DNA of 64,000 nucleotides from Bacillus sp. FJAT-27264 (lineage in GTDB: Bacteria; Bacillota; Bacilli; Paenibacillales; Paenibacillaceae), in the NCBI RefSeq assembly GCF_001682855.1, contig NZ_MAQW01000004.1:1-64000 (forward strand), given 5' to 3'. The position numbers and the translations under genes are program-made. Within the stretch, counting starts at the first letter, position 1. The number at the start of each line of letters is the position of its first letter. The notes under the pieces were generated by a model that saw only the letters and a program-made list of their open reading frames with translations, had not been told where the DNA came from and made no database searches. Positions 1 to 9,306 of this stretch are shown here, in pieces.

Positions 1-2289
1 GACTTCTGGTGCGCGGTTGTTTACTTCTACAATCCGCTCAATCACATTCTGAGTTTTTTCAGAATTGATTCGCTGTCTGTCATTATCCGAAACAAATTCC
101 TCAATCGTCGGCTGTCCAAACTCTTCAATGACTGTCAGTCGAATCTCATACTTCCCTACTTTGTACAATTCCAAATTTAGACGGGTCTTGTTTTCTTCGT
201 CGAAGGTTACCCACACTTCGTCCGTAAAAATCCCATTGTTATTGGAATCATATCGATATTCCCAGATCCGTCGAACGATATTGTCCTTATCTGGAGAAAA
301 GGACATATCTTCAATGGAAACAACTGCTTTATTCCAGTTACTCGGATCTCTATATGTCTTACCTGGCACTGAAAAATATGCAAATGGGACTTCATCCGGA
401 GCGATATCAAAAGTAATCTCCCCATCGGCTCCATACCCTGCTGTATTTTCTACATGGATAGTGGCTTTATACTTGCCCGGCTTCTTAAAGAGTACATCTT
501 TGCTCTCCAATTCTGCTAAGCTGCCGCTATATCTAATATCCGTATTGGTTCCACCGCTGATTGCGCTGATGGTTACCCAAGTCTTTGACTTAATGATCGG
601 GAATCTTGTTGGACTTTGGCTGGTGTTGGTTAATGTGGTTTTTCGATTCTGCTTTAAAGATCCGTAAATTTGGAGACTGGCAGACGGAATCGGCTCAATA
701 ACGGTCACTTCGGTGCTGGTGCTGCCGGTAAGACCGTCATTATCCACTACAGTAAGAGTAATTGGGAAGGTCTGTCCAACCTGATCTCTGGTATACCATA
801 CGTAACCTCTTGGTGTATTTCCAATCTCACCTTGCGCTCCATGTGTCCCCCAAGCATAGTCAGTAATATATCCATCTGGATCGCTAGAAGCTCCCCCGTA
901 TACCATCATATCGTCTCCAGCTTTGATGTATTTTGGTGCACTGATTCGAGCAATCGGTGGCTTCCCTTCTGGTTTTGTCGGCTTACTTGGCACGCTTGGA
1001 TAACTGATAGGGTTGTCTTTCCTGTACACCCCTGCTGACAAATCCATACTCTGCTCCAAAGAAGTTATTGTCTTTCCTGCCTTCGTAGGAACCGGCTTCT
1101 TGAAACGAACGACAACAGTAAGTGAATAATCCTGCTTAAAATTATCGCTGGTTACTCGAATGTCCGGGATCTCAAAGTCGAAGCTCTTCGAAGTTGCAAG
1201 CACCTTGTTGTACTCTTTTTTCATATCAGCAGAGGTCTTCCCCTTTTCTTTTGCATAGAAGACCCATTCCTCAATATTAGAGGTGTCCGAATAGCCGAGC
1301 AAATCTCCCTTGACGTTAATTTTCACATCAACCTTCTTCCCTTCCAACTTGGCCGGATTGGGACTTGGTTTTTCTAATGTAGCTGTTCCATTTAGGGTTG
1401 GTTCGGACGGTGGGGTATAATCAAACGTTACATTTCCACTATAGCTGTAAGTCGTTACCTTCGCATCGGCTGTATAGTAGTAGTAAACACTAACATCGAA
1501 CTTTCGCCCTTCTGCATCTCCAGTTAAAGGATGAGTGGCATCTCCACTTTGGTTGACATAAGGTAGGAAAACCTTTTTACCATGCTCTTTTTCAATATAA
1601 GAAGGGATATAGTAAGTAATAATTACCCTACCGTTTTTAAATTTTGGTGTATCTTTCAGATAAGCCGAAGTTCCTGTTCCAATTTGAGGCTTAATCGTTC
1701 CAGGTATGATACTGGAATTATCTACAACTTCCGTCACAGATCCGTTGTACCACTTGATATAATCCATATCTTGAAAAGGAGCAGCAGATACTGTAACATC
1801 TGGTGGATTAGCTGAGGGGTTCCCACTATCCGTCTTCTTCAAATCATAGGTCTTATTACCATTTGTATTTTCATCATACTCATTTATCTGCCACCGTTGT
1901 CCATCTGAATAACGCCATATTGAATTATATGGATTAGCCCAATACAGAGCTTCATATGAGGCTCGATAACCCTTCACATTTGATAGAATCTTTTGATTAG
2001 CTGTTCCTAGTAATGTAACTTGTATTTTTCCGTTAACAATTTGAAGACTACTAACCTGATTATTACCGTTATATTTCAAAGAACTCGCATTAATAGAAGA
2101 TGCGGCAACTCCACTCGGTAAATCCAAAGTAAAGCTCTTAGCACTATTATTGGCTCCCGTTAATCCTGTATTTACTGGTATTGAAATTGACCCTTGTTTT
2201 GAAATTGAAGCAGCAGCGAATATTTCTGAAGAAGGTGCCAAAGAGACAAGCATTAATATGCAGATCAAAGAAATAAATAATTTTTTCAT
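1..2289 (-). CDS. Secreted PKD-domain protein (partial, cut by window edge)
   Basis: Open reading frame from an ATG at 2289 that stays open to base 1, so at least 763 residues and no stop seen. It begins with a Sec signal peptide (MKKLFISLICILMLVSLAP, then a likely cut after SSEIFAA). A PKD-like domain lies near the segment PPIARISAPKYIKAGDDM followed by the typical turn DPDGYITDYAW; the rest looks like tandem beta-sandwich modules. PKD modules are known in exported adhesins and glycan-binding proteins, so a surface or secreted role is likely; the ligand is unknown. The start ATG shares its A with the stop of the upstream gene (TAATG), so the two genes are probably translationally coupled. 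I read the frame directly on the minus strand. Confidence 0.85.
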   Translation of the reverse strand, partial: MKKLFISLICILMLVSLAPSSEIFAAASISKQGSISIPVNTGLTGANNSAKSFTLDLPSGVAASSINASSLKYNGNNQVSSLQIVNGKIQVTLLGTANQKILSNVKGYRASYEALYWANPYNSIWRYSDGQRWQINEYDENTNGNKTYDLKKTDSGNPSANPPDVTVSAAPFQDMDYIKWYNGSVTEVVDNSSIIPGTIKPQIGTGTSAYLKDTPKFKNGRVIITYYIPSYIEKEHGKKVFLPYVNQSGDATHPLTGDAEGRKFDVSVYYYYTADAKVTTYSYSGNVTFDYTPPSEPTLNGTATLEKPSPNPAKLEGKKVDVKINVKGDLLGYSDTSNIEEWVFYAKEKGKTSADMKKEYNKVLATSKSFDFEIPDIRVTSDNFKQDYSLTVVVRFKKPVPTKAGKTITSLEQSMDLSAGVYRKDNPISYPSVPSKPTKPEGKPPIARISAPKYIKAGDDMMVYGGASSDPDGYITDYAWGTHGAQGEIGNTPRGYVWYTRDQVGQTFPITLTVVDNDGLTGSTSTEVTVIEPIPSASLQIYGSLKQNRKTTLTNTSQSPTRFPIIKSKTWVTISAISGGTNTDIRYSGSLAELESKDVLFKKPGKYKATIHVENTAGYGADGEITFDIAPDEVPFAYFSVPGKTYRDPSNWNKAVVSIEDMSFSPDKDNIVRRIWEYRYDSNNNGIFTDEVWVTFDEENKTRLNLELYKVGKYEIRLTVIEEFGQPTIEEFVSDNDRQRINSEKTQNVIERIVEVNNRAPEV

Positions 2290-2882
2290 TATTGTTTCAC
2301 CACATATTTTTCTACGTAACCACCAAAGAACATACGAAAAGCAAAGTAATTGAACGAACCGTTATAACCATACCCTAAATATGAAGTAACCTTCTGGCCT
2401 GGAGCCAAGCTGTATCCCCAGAGTGCTTCCGGATCATTAGTTTTTGTTCTCTTATTCATCGGCCAAATAGGGTCCAACATCTGACCATCTTGAAAAGATA
2501 AATAAATTGTATTTGCAATAGTGTTTCCACTCCCCGTCAACACCTGCTTAGTATTATTTGAAAGAGTCATTTTCGTCCAAATAAAATATTTCGGATTAGT
2601 GTACAGATAACCTGTGTCTTGAAAACCATACAATTTTTTAAGTTGTTTAACTTCTGAAGATGTAGAATCAAAGATCATAATTTTCTCCAGAGTATAACTC
2701 AGCCCACCAGACGTCACCGTTACGGGCAGCTCTACATCTTTCTTCAACCCATACTTCGATAAGTTGTCACGAACAATCGCAGTGGGTGCAGCACCAGCAG
2801 CGTGGGCAGAATCATAACCTCCAACGGTCCCAACCAGCAAAATAGCAGCAGAGACAGCACTAACAAAAAACTTTTTCAACAT
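2289..2882 (-). CDS. Small secreted protein, function unknown
   Basis: 197 residues. The chosen ATG at 2882 has a strong ribosome site (AGGGAGG, 8 nt upstream) and opens a clear signal peptide, MLKKFFVSAVSAAILLVGTV, ending near AHAAG. An in-frame ATG 67 codons further upstream is rejected because it lacks such a site and adds an unrelated Cys-rich segment. The mature part is a single beta-rich domain with several aromatic residues and an isolated GYGYNG motif; I do not recognise a family. Its TAA overlaps the ATG of the PKD protein, so it is probably the first gene of a secreted-protein operon. Confidence 0.85.
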   Translation of the reverse strand: MLKKFFVSAVSAAILLVGTVGGYDSAHAAGAAPTAIVRDNLSKYGLKKDVELPVTVTSGGLSYTLEKIMIFDSTSSEVKQLKKLYGFQDTGYLYTNPKYFIWTKMTLSNNTKQVLTGSGNTIANTIYLSFQDGQMLDPIWPMNKRTKTNDPEALWGYSLAPGQKVTSYLGYGYNGSFNYFAFRMFFGGYVEKYVVKQ

Positions 2883-3158
2883 ACAAATTCCTCCCTGTAA
2901 AATATAGGTTTGATTAAAACTGAGTATAACATACGTAGCTACAAATGGACATACATACCAAGCAAGATACGAACAAAAAGAGTGCCAATATCGTCTCCCT
3001 GCACCGTGGAAGTTAAAGAACAGCAGCGGAAAATCCACGCAAGAGAGCGCAGCTACGCAGGAGCAGGGGGAGCCCACCACCATGAAATGCGCACCACATG
3101 ACTAATTCACAATAGCTGTACAGCATAGGATCTCGGAGAAACAGGAAGTCTGACCCCA

Positions 3159-4670
3159 CTATCCAGGAGACTCCGGAAGAAAAGAAAGCCCGCCCACCCC
3201 CCTATCTATTGTTTTACTAGTATAGCTATTTATGATAGACGGATTAGAAGAGCTACACGGCTGACTTGCTTGCTCGCTGTTCGGCTGTCTTTTCCACTCC
3301 GACATCTTCTTCTTATTTCGGAAATCGTAACTAATAACGTTATCTTTTTCCGGCTTTTTGACGGGTTCTTTGTCTTGTGGTGGATCGACTTTAGTGAGTG
3401 TAGTTGAACCATTACGCCCTCTTTTCGTTTCGATTCGGAGCGTTCCTTCGTCTTGACATTGCCGCATGACCAATTTAAGTGTCGATTCTGGAATTTCAAG
3501 CTGCATAGAAAGTTGCTTGAGAGATCCGGAAACACTAGTATGCTCTGTTAGGTGGTTAAGAAGATCCTGCTTGGACTCTGTTAAATGGCTTCGCGCACGA
3601 TCGCTTCTATCTTTGGCCGTTGTATAGTAGCGAACGTTATCGTACTGAAATTCCATATCAGTCAACATTTTTATGTACAAGGGTGAAGGCCCACGAAGCT
3701 TTTCACTTTGATATACGCGCTCAACAATTTGGCACACCTTCCGGATCGTTAATGGGGTCTTCCCCCCTCTTTCCACACAAGTAAAAAACCACTCTTCAAG
3801 AGCCGATTCAGCAAGCTCCTGCGAATAGCCAGAGAACTTAGCAGCCAAGGCAAGGGTAAAACATGTATTATCACGCGTTCCAGCCATAGCAGGCTGCGTC
3901 AAAAGCTTCCGAATGGCTGGATGTGTCATAATATCAGATCCGCGTTCTGCATCCCAGCTTGTAGCTACAGCAGCTCTTGGATGATTGATCTCACGCCAAT
4001 CTATGAAAGTTTGAAAATCATAAACTTGTGTATGCTCAAAATAGACCAGAGATTCGAGCGTGGGCGTACGGAATACATTTGCAACTCCCGTAGCTTGTAA
4101 ATCAGCTTCGATATCCATGGCCATATGTTTTTGGACAATCTTAAAAAGTGTTCTTGCCTTTTCCGTTGCACGAACTGGATTACTTAAGATCCAAGAAGGT
4201 TGAAACCCACCGCTTGGAGTTTGCACAACAAAGGTCGGAATAGGTAAGCCGGCATCCTGGATGCGATCAAGTACATCTTGGAGAGTGATTCCTGAAAGGT
4301 GTTCGTATTTCCCCTTCACATCGATGTCCAGTGTGATCGCATGAATCCACCTTGCTGCCACTTCTATTCTTTGATTGCGGCGATAAAAGGAAACTGGCGT
4401 GAAATAGGTGGATTCGAAATTAGGATCATCCAAGCATCCGAAGAGTGAACTGAGCGTAGCTACAGCTTTCATCGAATCAACAGGTCCAATGAACACCCAC
4501 GGACGAACCGTGTCGTATTTTACACTATTTACCGCTTTTTTACGGCTGGATCTGCGAATCGGATAGGCATTCATGTATGGACTAAACATCATCGCGAATA
4601 GACGTTGTATGTTATTATTAGCAAGTTCGTAAGATATTTGTGATTGTATATGTAGAGCGACTTCCGACAT
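3159..4670 (-). CDS. Primase-polymerase (AEP)-like plasmid replication protein
   Basis: 503 residues from ATG 4670, chosen because AAAGGGG precedes it; a start 39 codons upstream has no ribosome site. Residues 110-120 (IHAITLDIDVKG) carry the DxD of archaeo-eukaryotic primases (D115, D117); 151-157 (TPSGGFQ) matches the second motif, usually SGGxH, here with Q in place of the catalytic His. The segment DIEADLQATGVANVFRTPT resembles the third motif area. About residues 280-350 (AGTRDNTCFTLALA) look like a PriCT helical domain, and the C-terminus is basic and probably winged-helix. Such proteins initiate replication of plasmids. The hairpin-rich non-coding region upstream and the GTAAGATA boxes before the start fit an autoregulated Rep next to its origin. 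Confidence 0.72.
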   Translation of the reverse strand: MSEVALHIQSQISYELANNNIQRLFAMMFSPYMNAYPIRRSSRKKAVNSVKYDTVRPWVFIGPVDSMKAVATLSSLFGCLDDPNFESTYFTPVSFYRRNQRIEVAARWIHAITLDIDVKGKYEHLSGITLQDVLDRIQDAGLPIPTFVVQTPSGGFQPSWILSNPVRATEKARTLFKIVQKHMAMDIEADLQATGVANVFRTPTLESLVYFEHTQVYDFQTFIDWREINHPRAAVATSWDAERGSDIMTHPAIRKLLTQPAMAGTRDNTCFTLALAAKFSGYSQELAESALEEWFFTCVERGGKTPLTIRKVCQIVERVYQSEKLRGPSPLYIKMLTDMEFQYDNVRYYTTAKDRSDRARSHLTESKQDLLNHLTEHTSVSGSLKQLSMQLEIPESTLKLVMRQCQDEGTLRIETKRGRNGSTTLTKVDPPQDKEPVKKPEKDNVISYDFRNKKKMSEWKRQPNSEQASQPCSSSNPSIINSYTSKTIDRGVGGLSFLPESPG

Positions 4671-4683
4671 AAAAAATACCCCT

Positions 4684-4706
4684 TTGTAAGACAAATTTGT
4701 AAGATA
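4684..4706. repeat. GTAAGA boxes upstream of rep
   Basis: GTAAGACA at 4686 and GTAAGATA at 4699 lie just upstream of the rep ribosome site, where a bound repressor would block transcription. They belong to a motif family found at many other promoters in the window. Confidence 0.5.
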
Positions 4707-5086
4707 AAAAAGCTTGTCTGATTCTTCAAAAATGGGGTATACTATTAATAGGCAATAAGAAAGCAGACCATCCTTTATAGCTTCCAAAAAAGCTAAAGAA
4801 TGGGATTTTATACGACCTATTAACTCCCCACTTGGGACAGTTTAATTAAAAAGAGAAAATATGGTTGATATCACCGTTCCTTTCTATATTGGGACTGAGA
4901 TTTAATTAATATTTTCTGGTCAACCCTGCATGAAGCGAAAGTGCCACCTTCCGCTTCCAAGTCATTGAAGTGCCACCTTCTATGACTGAAGATCTTATTG
5001 CGTTGTCTTTAATTCTCGCCTAGCTGCCCAGCTAGGCTTATTTGCTTTTATAAGACTCTTTTTAAAAGCCCTCATTGTGAAGATAT

Positions 5087-5128
5087 AAAAAAGGCTGAAG
5101 CTTCTATCGATAGATAGATGCTTCGGCC
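5087..5128 (-). terminator. Intrinsic terminator in the non-coding region
   Basis: A 16-bp stem (5093-5108 with 5113-5128, two mismatches) followed on the minus strand by six Ts (5087-5092). No protein gene lies directly upstream, so it would end a non-coding transcript. Confidence 0.6.
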
Positions 5129-5440
5129 CCTAATAAACAGGTTCGCCAGAGAAGGTCTTTCAAGGCATAATGGAAATGCGCAAGTACCACCTTGCACATT
5201 TTTCCATTGTTACCGGAAAAATAAGACCTTCTCCCTACTTGATAATTCGAATAATCATCAAGTATAATAAAAGCATCTACTATTTGTTAGACGAATTCCT
5301 GATTTTCTCCCGTATGCTTGGCGGCCTATGGAGAGGATCGGGAATTCGTCATTTATAGGCTTAATTATAGGCAAGAATAGCCAAGTTATCAACATTTTTT
5401 TTAGTATAAAAAATAGAGCAAACTCAAGCCTGATCTACGT
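5087..5440 (-). ncRNA. Candidate structured non-coding RNA
   Basis: A perfect TATAAT on the minus strand (5446-5451) is followed by about 350 nt containing a 14-bp stem (5290-5303/5337-5350), a small hairpin (5238-5262), an 11-bp long-range stem enclosing a loop hairpin (5149-5233), and the terminator at 5087-5128. Promoter, nested structure and terminator together suggest a discrete RNA, perhaps a replication-control RNA. The -35 match is poor (TTGTCT with a 20-bp spacer), so this remains a candidate. Confidence 0.35.
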
Positions 5441-5646
5441 TTCCTATTATATGACACCCTTCGACATTGTTAGACAAACATAGACATTTTATTCACTATT
5501 GCATATAGTTCAGTATACCTGAATTACGTTGCGAAAAAAGTATGCATCAATATGAATGCCACTTGCAATTCATGGTCAATCCATCTATAATGAGGATATA
5601 GATTCCAGTCCTGAGATACGTGGTGGTTGATTAGGATCGGACGGAC

Positions 5647-5690
5647 AAAAACGGGTGATATCAGTTTACTGGTATCACCCGTTTTATTTT
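5647..5690. terminator. Bidirectional terminator after topB
   Basis: Arms AAAACGGGTGATA and TATCACCCGTTTT with a short loop, T-rich on both strands, 20 bp past the stop of the topoisomerase III gene. Confidence 0.8.
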
Positions 5691-5711
5691 TAGGAGAAAA
5701 AACCTATTTAC

Positions 5712-8249
5712 TTAGATTTTCTTTTTACTGAATGCTTTTTTACTAGATTTACTGTTCTTCTGATTATCAAAAAGAAACTTCAGTCGATCCTCACCTTTGT
5801 CATAATAGAGCTTGGCATCAAACGGCTTATCCTCCTTTCCTTTGAATCCCTTGATAACCCCGGTCTGTCCTTTCTCCAAAATGGCCGTAATCTGAGTAGC
5901 AGTCAGGTTTTTACTCAGAAAAACCTTTGGCAGACTGAATGTGCAACCTTGGGTATAGCCCGTGCAGCCATAGAATTTCGATTTTTCCACTACAGGTTTC
6001 CTGCACTTTGGGCAGGGGCCAAGTGATAATTCTGTAACGTCTGGCTTCCGCAGATCCATCCGGTATTGAATTACTTCATTACTATCTACACCCTTTTGTA
6101 GACTGAGCATCATGAAATATGCGCCGAATTGACCTTCCATTTTAACTTGCAAGTCTTTCCCCTCAATCAGAACCGGCACTGCTTTGGGTGGAATCTTCAG
6201 ACTGCCGTAAACTTTCGGAAGCGTGAAAGAGCACCCATCTTTAAATCCCGTGCAGCCATAGAATTTTTTCCGTTCAACAACCGGCTTTTGACAGATTGGA
6301 CATACACCGACCTTTGTCAATGGATTATCGATATAATACCCTTTCGTTGCCAAGATTTTTACATTACGTTGGAAATCAGGACCACTATCCAGGATATCAC
6401 GCGCAAATTGTTTAATATCCTCCCAAATAACTTCCGGAGCAACCTTTCGATCCTCAACCAGCTTAAGCTTATACTCCCACTCGCCCGTCAACTCAACAGA
6501 AGCTAGCTTACTTGTTCGAATCGTTGCCATGAAGAATTCCCCCTTGGGGGTAAGATATATAAGGTTTTTCTTACTTTCAATATACTGACTTGTCATTAAG
6601 TTTTTGATGATATGTGTCCGCGTTGCCTTGGTGCCAATTCCACGCTCCCGCAGCAGCGCCAACCCTTCGTCTTCTTCATCTTCATGCTCCAGGATCTTAC
6701 CGGCATTCTCCATGGCTCGTATTAACTCATCTTCAGCCAATCTTTTAGGAGCAGTGGTCTTTCCGCTATGGAGTTTGGCATCCCCTACAATAGCCTCAGA
6801 GCCTTCTTCAAGCGGCCCGTTAAGTTTGATCGACTGATTCTCAACTCGTTCTGTATCGACCTCTGATTCGCTCTCTGGCTTCATGATAGAGCGCCATCCA
6901 GCTTCTTTGACTTGTATACTTTTGCTGGCGAATAATTCTCCGGCAATTTCGGTTGTGATCTTGATCTCTACATCCTGTCCTGGGGGCAAAAATGCTGCCA
7001 GTGTGCGTTGCAATATAATTTCATATACAGCTTCTTCCTCACTACTGAGCAGACTTGGCTGAACATCGGTTACAACAATCGCGTGATGCTCCTTGGCCTT
7101 CTCATTGTTCACAAACCGCTCGATGTTCCGGATCGATGGAACTTCCTCCGGAAACCAAGCTGCATACTTGCTACTACTTTTCAACTTGCCTAACTGTTGC
7201 TGAAGCTTATCAGCTACCTCTTCAGTTAGATGCTTAGATTCTGTTCGCGTATAGCTGATTAGCTTTTGGTCATACAGCTTTTGGGCGATTTGGGCTGTCT
7301 TCTCCGCCCCAAACCCAAGCTGCTTACGTGCTGCGGTTTGCAGCGCTGTCAGCTCCAGGAAATGAGGGGCGTGTCGTTTAACCGTCTTCACTTCAAATTG
7401 AACAACACGACCTTTGCCTCTGGATACCTTTTGCAGCAGCCGTTCTGCATGGGAACGATCTTCAAAACGGGATAATACATCCTTTTCCCCTATAGGACGA
7501 TACCATTTCCCCACATACTCCCCGCTTGAAGATGTGAATTTAGCATGGATCTCATAGAATGGCTTGGAAACAAAATTGCGAATCTCCATTTCCCGCTTAA
7601 AAACGATATGAAGCGTTGGGGTTTGTACTCTTCCGGCTGGAATCATCACCTTATTTTGAGTCACTTCGGTGTTATAGAGGGTATACAGCCTCGAAGCTGT
7701 CATACCGATAATATAATCAGCCTTCCCCCGCAGCTCCGCTGCCCATCCTAAAGGCTCTTTCTCATGTCCAGGAATCAAGTTTCGAAAACCACGCTCTATC
7801 GTAGCTTGAGTTAAGTCGTCGATCCAAAGCCTCGATATAGCTACCCCTTCCCTACTCTCACTACCCCAGGCTTGTTTAAGGATCAGGCGTACAATACCTT
7901 CACCTTCTCGCCCTGCATCACCAGCGATAACGACCTCTGTACATTTCGGGTCGCAAACTAACGATTTAATACAGTTGAATTGGTCCATCTTCGACCATCC
8001 AGAATCTTGCTCTCCAGATACATCAACTTCATATAACATTGGTTCCGGAATTACTGGCAGGGTATCCAAACTCCACTCCGCAAACTCTGGGTACGAATCT
8101 GCAGGTTTTAGTCGTATCAAATGACCAATAGCCCATGTTACATAGGTATCCCCTTTACACTGAACAAACCCTCGTTCCTTACGAATGACCCCAAGCACAT
8201 CGGCCATATCACGGCCAGCCTGCGGTTTTTCAGCGATTATAACGCGCAT
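5712..8249 (-). CDS. topB: DNA topoisomerase III (type IA)
   Basis: 845 residues, somewhat longer than chromosomal TopB because of the tail. It relaxes and decatenates DNA by single-strand passage and is common on large Gram-positive plasmids. Visible: TOPRIM start MRVIIAEKPQ with the catalytic Glu, DAGREGE at 111-117 (metal-binding acidic motif), GRVQTPTL at 207-213, and the active-site Tyr in SYTRTES (Y333). Two C-terminal zinc-ribbon modules follow, each with CPxC...YGCTG...GC...LPK, near residues 660 and 765. The last 30 residues are Lys-rich, likely for DNA binding. The start has only a weak ribosome site (GGTGAT). It probably resolves replication or transfer intermediates. Confidence 0.95.
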   Translation of the reverse strand: MRVIIAEKPQAGRDMADVLGVIRKERGFVQCKGDTYVTWAIGHLIRLKPADSYPEFAEWSLDTLPVIPEPMLYEVDVSGEQDSGWSKMDQFNCIKSLVCDPKCTEVVIAGDAGREGEGIVRLILKQAWGSESREGVAISRLWIDDLTQATIERGFRNLIPGHEKEPLGWAAELRGKADYIIGMTASRLYTLYNTEVTQNKVMIPAGRVQTPTLHIVFKREMEIRNFVSKPFYEIHAKFTSSSGEYVGKWYRPIGEKDVLSRFEDRSHAERLLQKVSRGKGRVVQFEVKTVKRHAPHFLELTALQTAARKQLGFGAEKTAQIAQKLYDQKLISYTRTESKHLTEEVADKLQQQLGKLKSSSKYAAWFPEEVPSIRNIERFVNNEKAKEHHAIVVTDVQPSLLSSEEEAVYEIILQRTLAAFLPPGQDVEIKITTEIAGELFASKSIQVKEAGWRSIMKPESESEVDTERVENQSIKLNGPLEEGSEAIVGDAKLHSGKTTAPKRLAEDELIRAMENAGKILEHEDEEDEGLALLRERGIGTKATRTHIIKNLMTSQYIESKKNLIYLTPKGEFFMATIRTSKLASVELTGEWEYKLKLVEDRKVAPEVIWEDIKQFARDILDSGPDFQRNVKILATKGYYIDNPLTKVGVCPICQKPVVERKKFYGCTGFKDGCSFTLPKVYGSLKIPPKAVPVLIEGKDLQVKMEGQFGAYFMMLSLQKGVDSNEVIQYRMDLRKPDVTELSLGPCPKCRKPVVEKSKFYGCTGYTQGCTFSLPKVFLSKNLTATQITAILEKGQTGVIKGFKGKEDKPFDAKLYYDKGEDRLKFLFDNQKNSKSSKKAFSKKKI

Positions 8250-8317
8250 AAGACGATCACCATGCTTTCTTTATTATTTAAATAATAGTATGTATATTTT
8301 ATTATACATACATATGT

Positions 8318-8351
8318 TTAAAAGAGACATGGGCTAAATTCCCATGCCTCT
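8318..8351 (-). terminator. Terminator after the 8364-8762 gene
   Basis: Arms AGAGACATGGG and CCCATGCCTCT (8323-8333, 8341-8351), followed on the minus strand by TTTTAAA. Confidence 0.6.
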
Positions 8352-8363
8352 CTCTATAACTAG

Positions 8364-8762
8364 TCAACTCAACAAATTATGCAAGCTTTCATAATCTTCG
8401 AGCTGACCTTTACCGTTAATTCGAATGCAATTCCCTTCAATAGCGATTCTCAAAGGCACAGTTAATAGCTCAATTTGATCAAATGACTCGCAAAATATGA
8501 TAACGTAATCTTTACTCTGTCTTCCCACTAATAGTGTCTTGTATAACTTTTCTAACGGTTCTTTATTACTAAATTTTTGGCATTTGATAATATCCTGAAG
8601 TGTTACAACATGCAAATTAAACGTCTCATCGAAAACTTCTACCTCGGACAAACGAAAATCTTCGTTTTTCAATTTCCGCAGGGAATCAAGCAGAGAACTT
8701 ACTGCCTCCTGATCACTTACAGATAAATCCATTTTCATCGTCGTTGCGACATGTGCAAACAT
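8364..8762 (-). CDS. Hypothetical protein, 132 aa
   Basis: Ribosome site GAGGGG precedes ATG 8762. No signal peptide or membrane segment; mixed alpha/beta with hydrophobic strands (YVIIFCESF, LRIAIEGNCIRI). I do not recognise the family. It is followed by a terminator, so it ends the transcript that begins near 9.6 kb. Confidence 0.7.
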   Translation of the reverse strand: MFAHVATTMKMDLSVSDQEAVSSLLDSLRKLKNEDFRLSEVEVFDETFNLHVVTLQDIIKCQKFSNKEPLEKLYKTLLVGRQSKDYVIIFCESFDQIELLTVPLRIAIEGNCIRINGKGQLEDYESLHNLLS

Positions 8763-8822
8763 AGTGATAACCCCTCTTTCACATATTTAATTTAGAATCC
8801 AAGAATACTGGGTAGGGAAAAA

Positions 8823-9287
8823 TTAGTTTGCGGCTTCTTGCGTGAAGTAGGATGTAGATTGGGCCGAATAATTATCACTAATATTAAAGGCATTAATATT
8901 ATTTTTCATAATATCCATAAACTCAGACTCTGAAATGAATTTAGGTTCTAAAATGCCTTCATCTATATCCTTAGTGTAACCATCAATTTCCCATTGAATC
9001 TTTAATTCACCTTTAAATTTCTCTAGCAATGGAGTATTAGGATTGAAATTAAGTATGTTCTTTGTATCAAAAGAACAAGACAATAAACTACTTACATAGC
9101 AAGAGCCACCTTCAAAATATAGTTTTTGCTCTTTCAATTCATCTGATTCAAAAAAAAGTTCTTCTCCATTTGCATTAAAAACCTTAAATAATACATATAC
9201 GGACATTGCTCCAATAAAATCATCTTTATAATGAAAAGAACCTCCGGTAATAAATACAAAATCATATCCTAATCTATACTTTTTCAT
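8823..9287 (-). CDS. Hypothetical protein, 154 aa
   Basis: ATG 9287 has GAGGAG upstream. Cytosolic, acidic and beta-rich; the segment around residues 28-100 reads like an immunoglobulin-like or SecB-like fold, but this is only an impression. No motif recognised. Apparently co-transcribed with its neighbours. Confidence 0.7.
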   Translation of the reverse strand: MKKYRLGYDFVFITGGSFHYKDDFIGAMSVYVLFKVFNANGEELFFESDELKEQKLYFEGGSCYVSSLLSCSFDTKNILNFNPNTPLLEKFKGELKIQWEIDGYTKDIDEGILEPKFISESEFMDIMKNNINAFNISDNYSAQSTSYFTQEAAN

Positions 9288-9306
9288 TCCTGGCTCCTCT
9301 TCTCCC

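Larger units (their letters stand above)
4800..5711. other. Non-coding hairpin-rich region, candidate replication origin
   Basis: About 0.9 kb without a credible gene. It holds three related stem-loops (4932-4957, 4962-4985, 5176-5199) with stems of 9-10 bp, each with one internal mismatch, and loops TGCCAC, TGCCAC and TACCAC. Other hairpins are 5018-5037 (GCCTAGC/GCTAGGC), 5093-5128, a long-range pairing 5149-5159 with 5223-5233 that encloses the third loop, 5238-5262, and 5290-5303 with 5337-5350. Position next to a primase-like Rep suggests an origin or priming sites; a structured RNA is the alternative. Both are inferences. Confidence 0.5.

Noticed and set aside
5171..5206. T-box riboswitch-like sequence (minus strand AAGGTGGTACTTGC)
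   Set aside because: It matches the first ten bases of the T-box consensus, but folds into a closed hairpin, recurs three times within 300 bp and has no specifier stem or aminoacyl-tRNA synthetase gene downstream.
5170..5358. 62-codon plus-strand frame in the origin region
   Set aside because: Overlaps stem-loops, has no ribosome site, and shows no protein-like composition.
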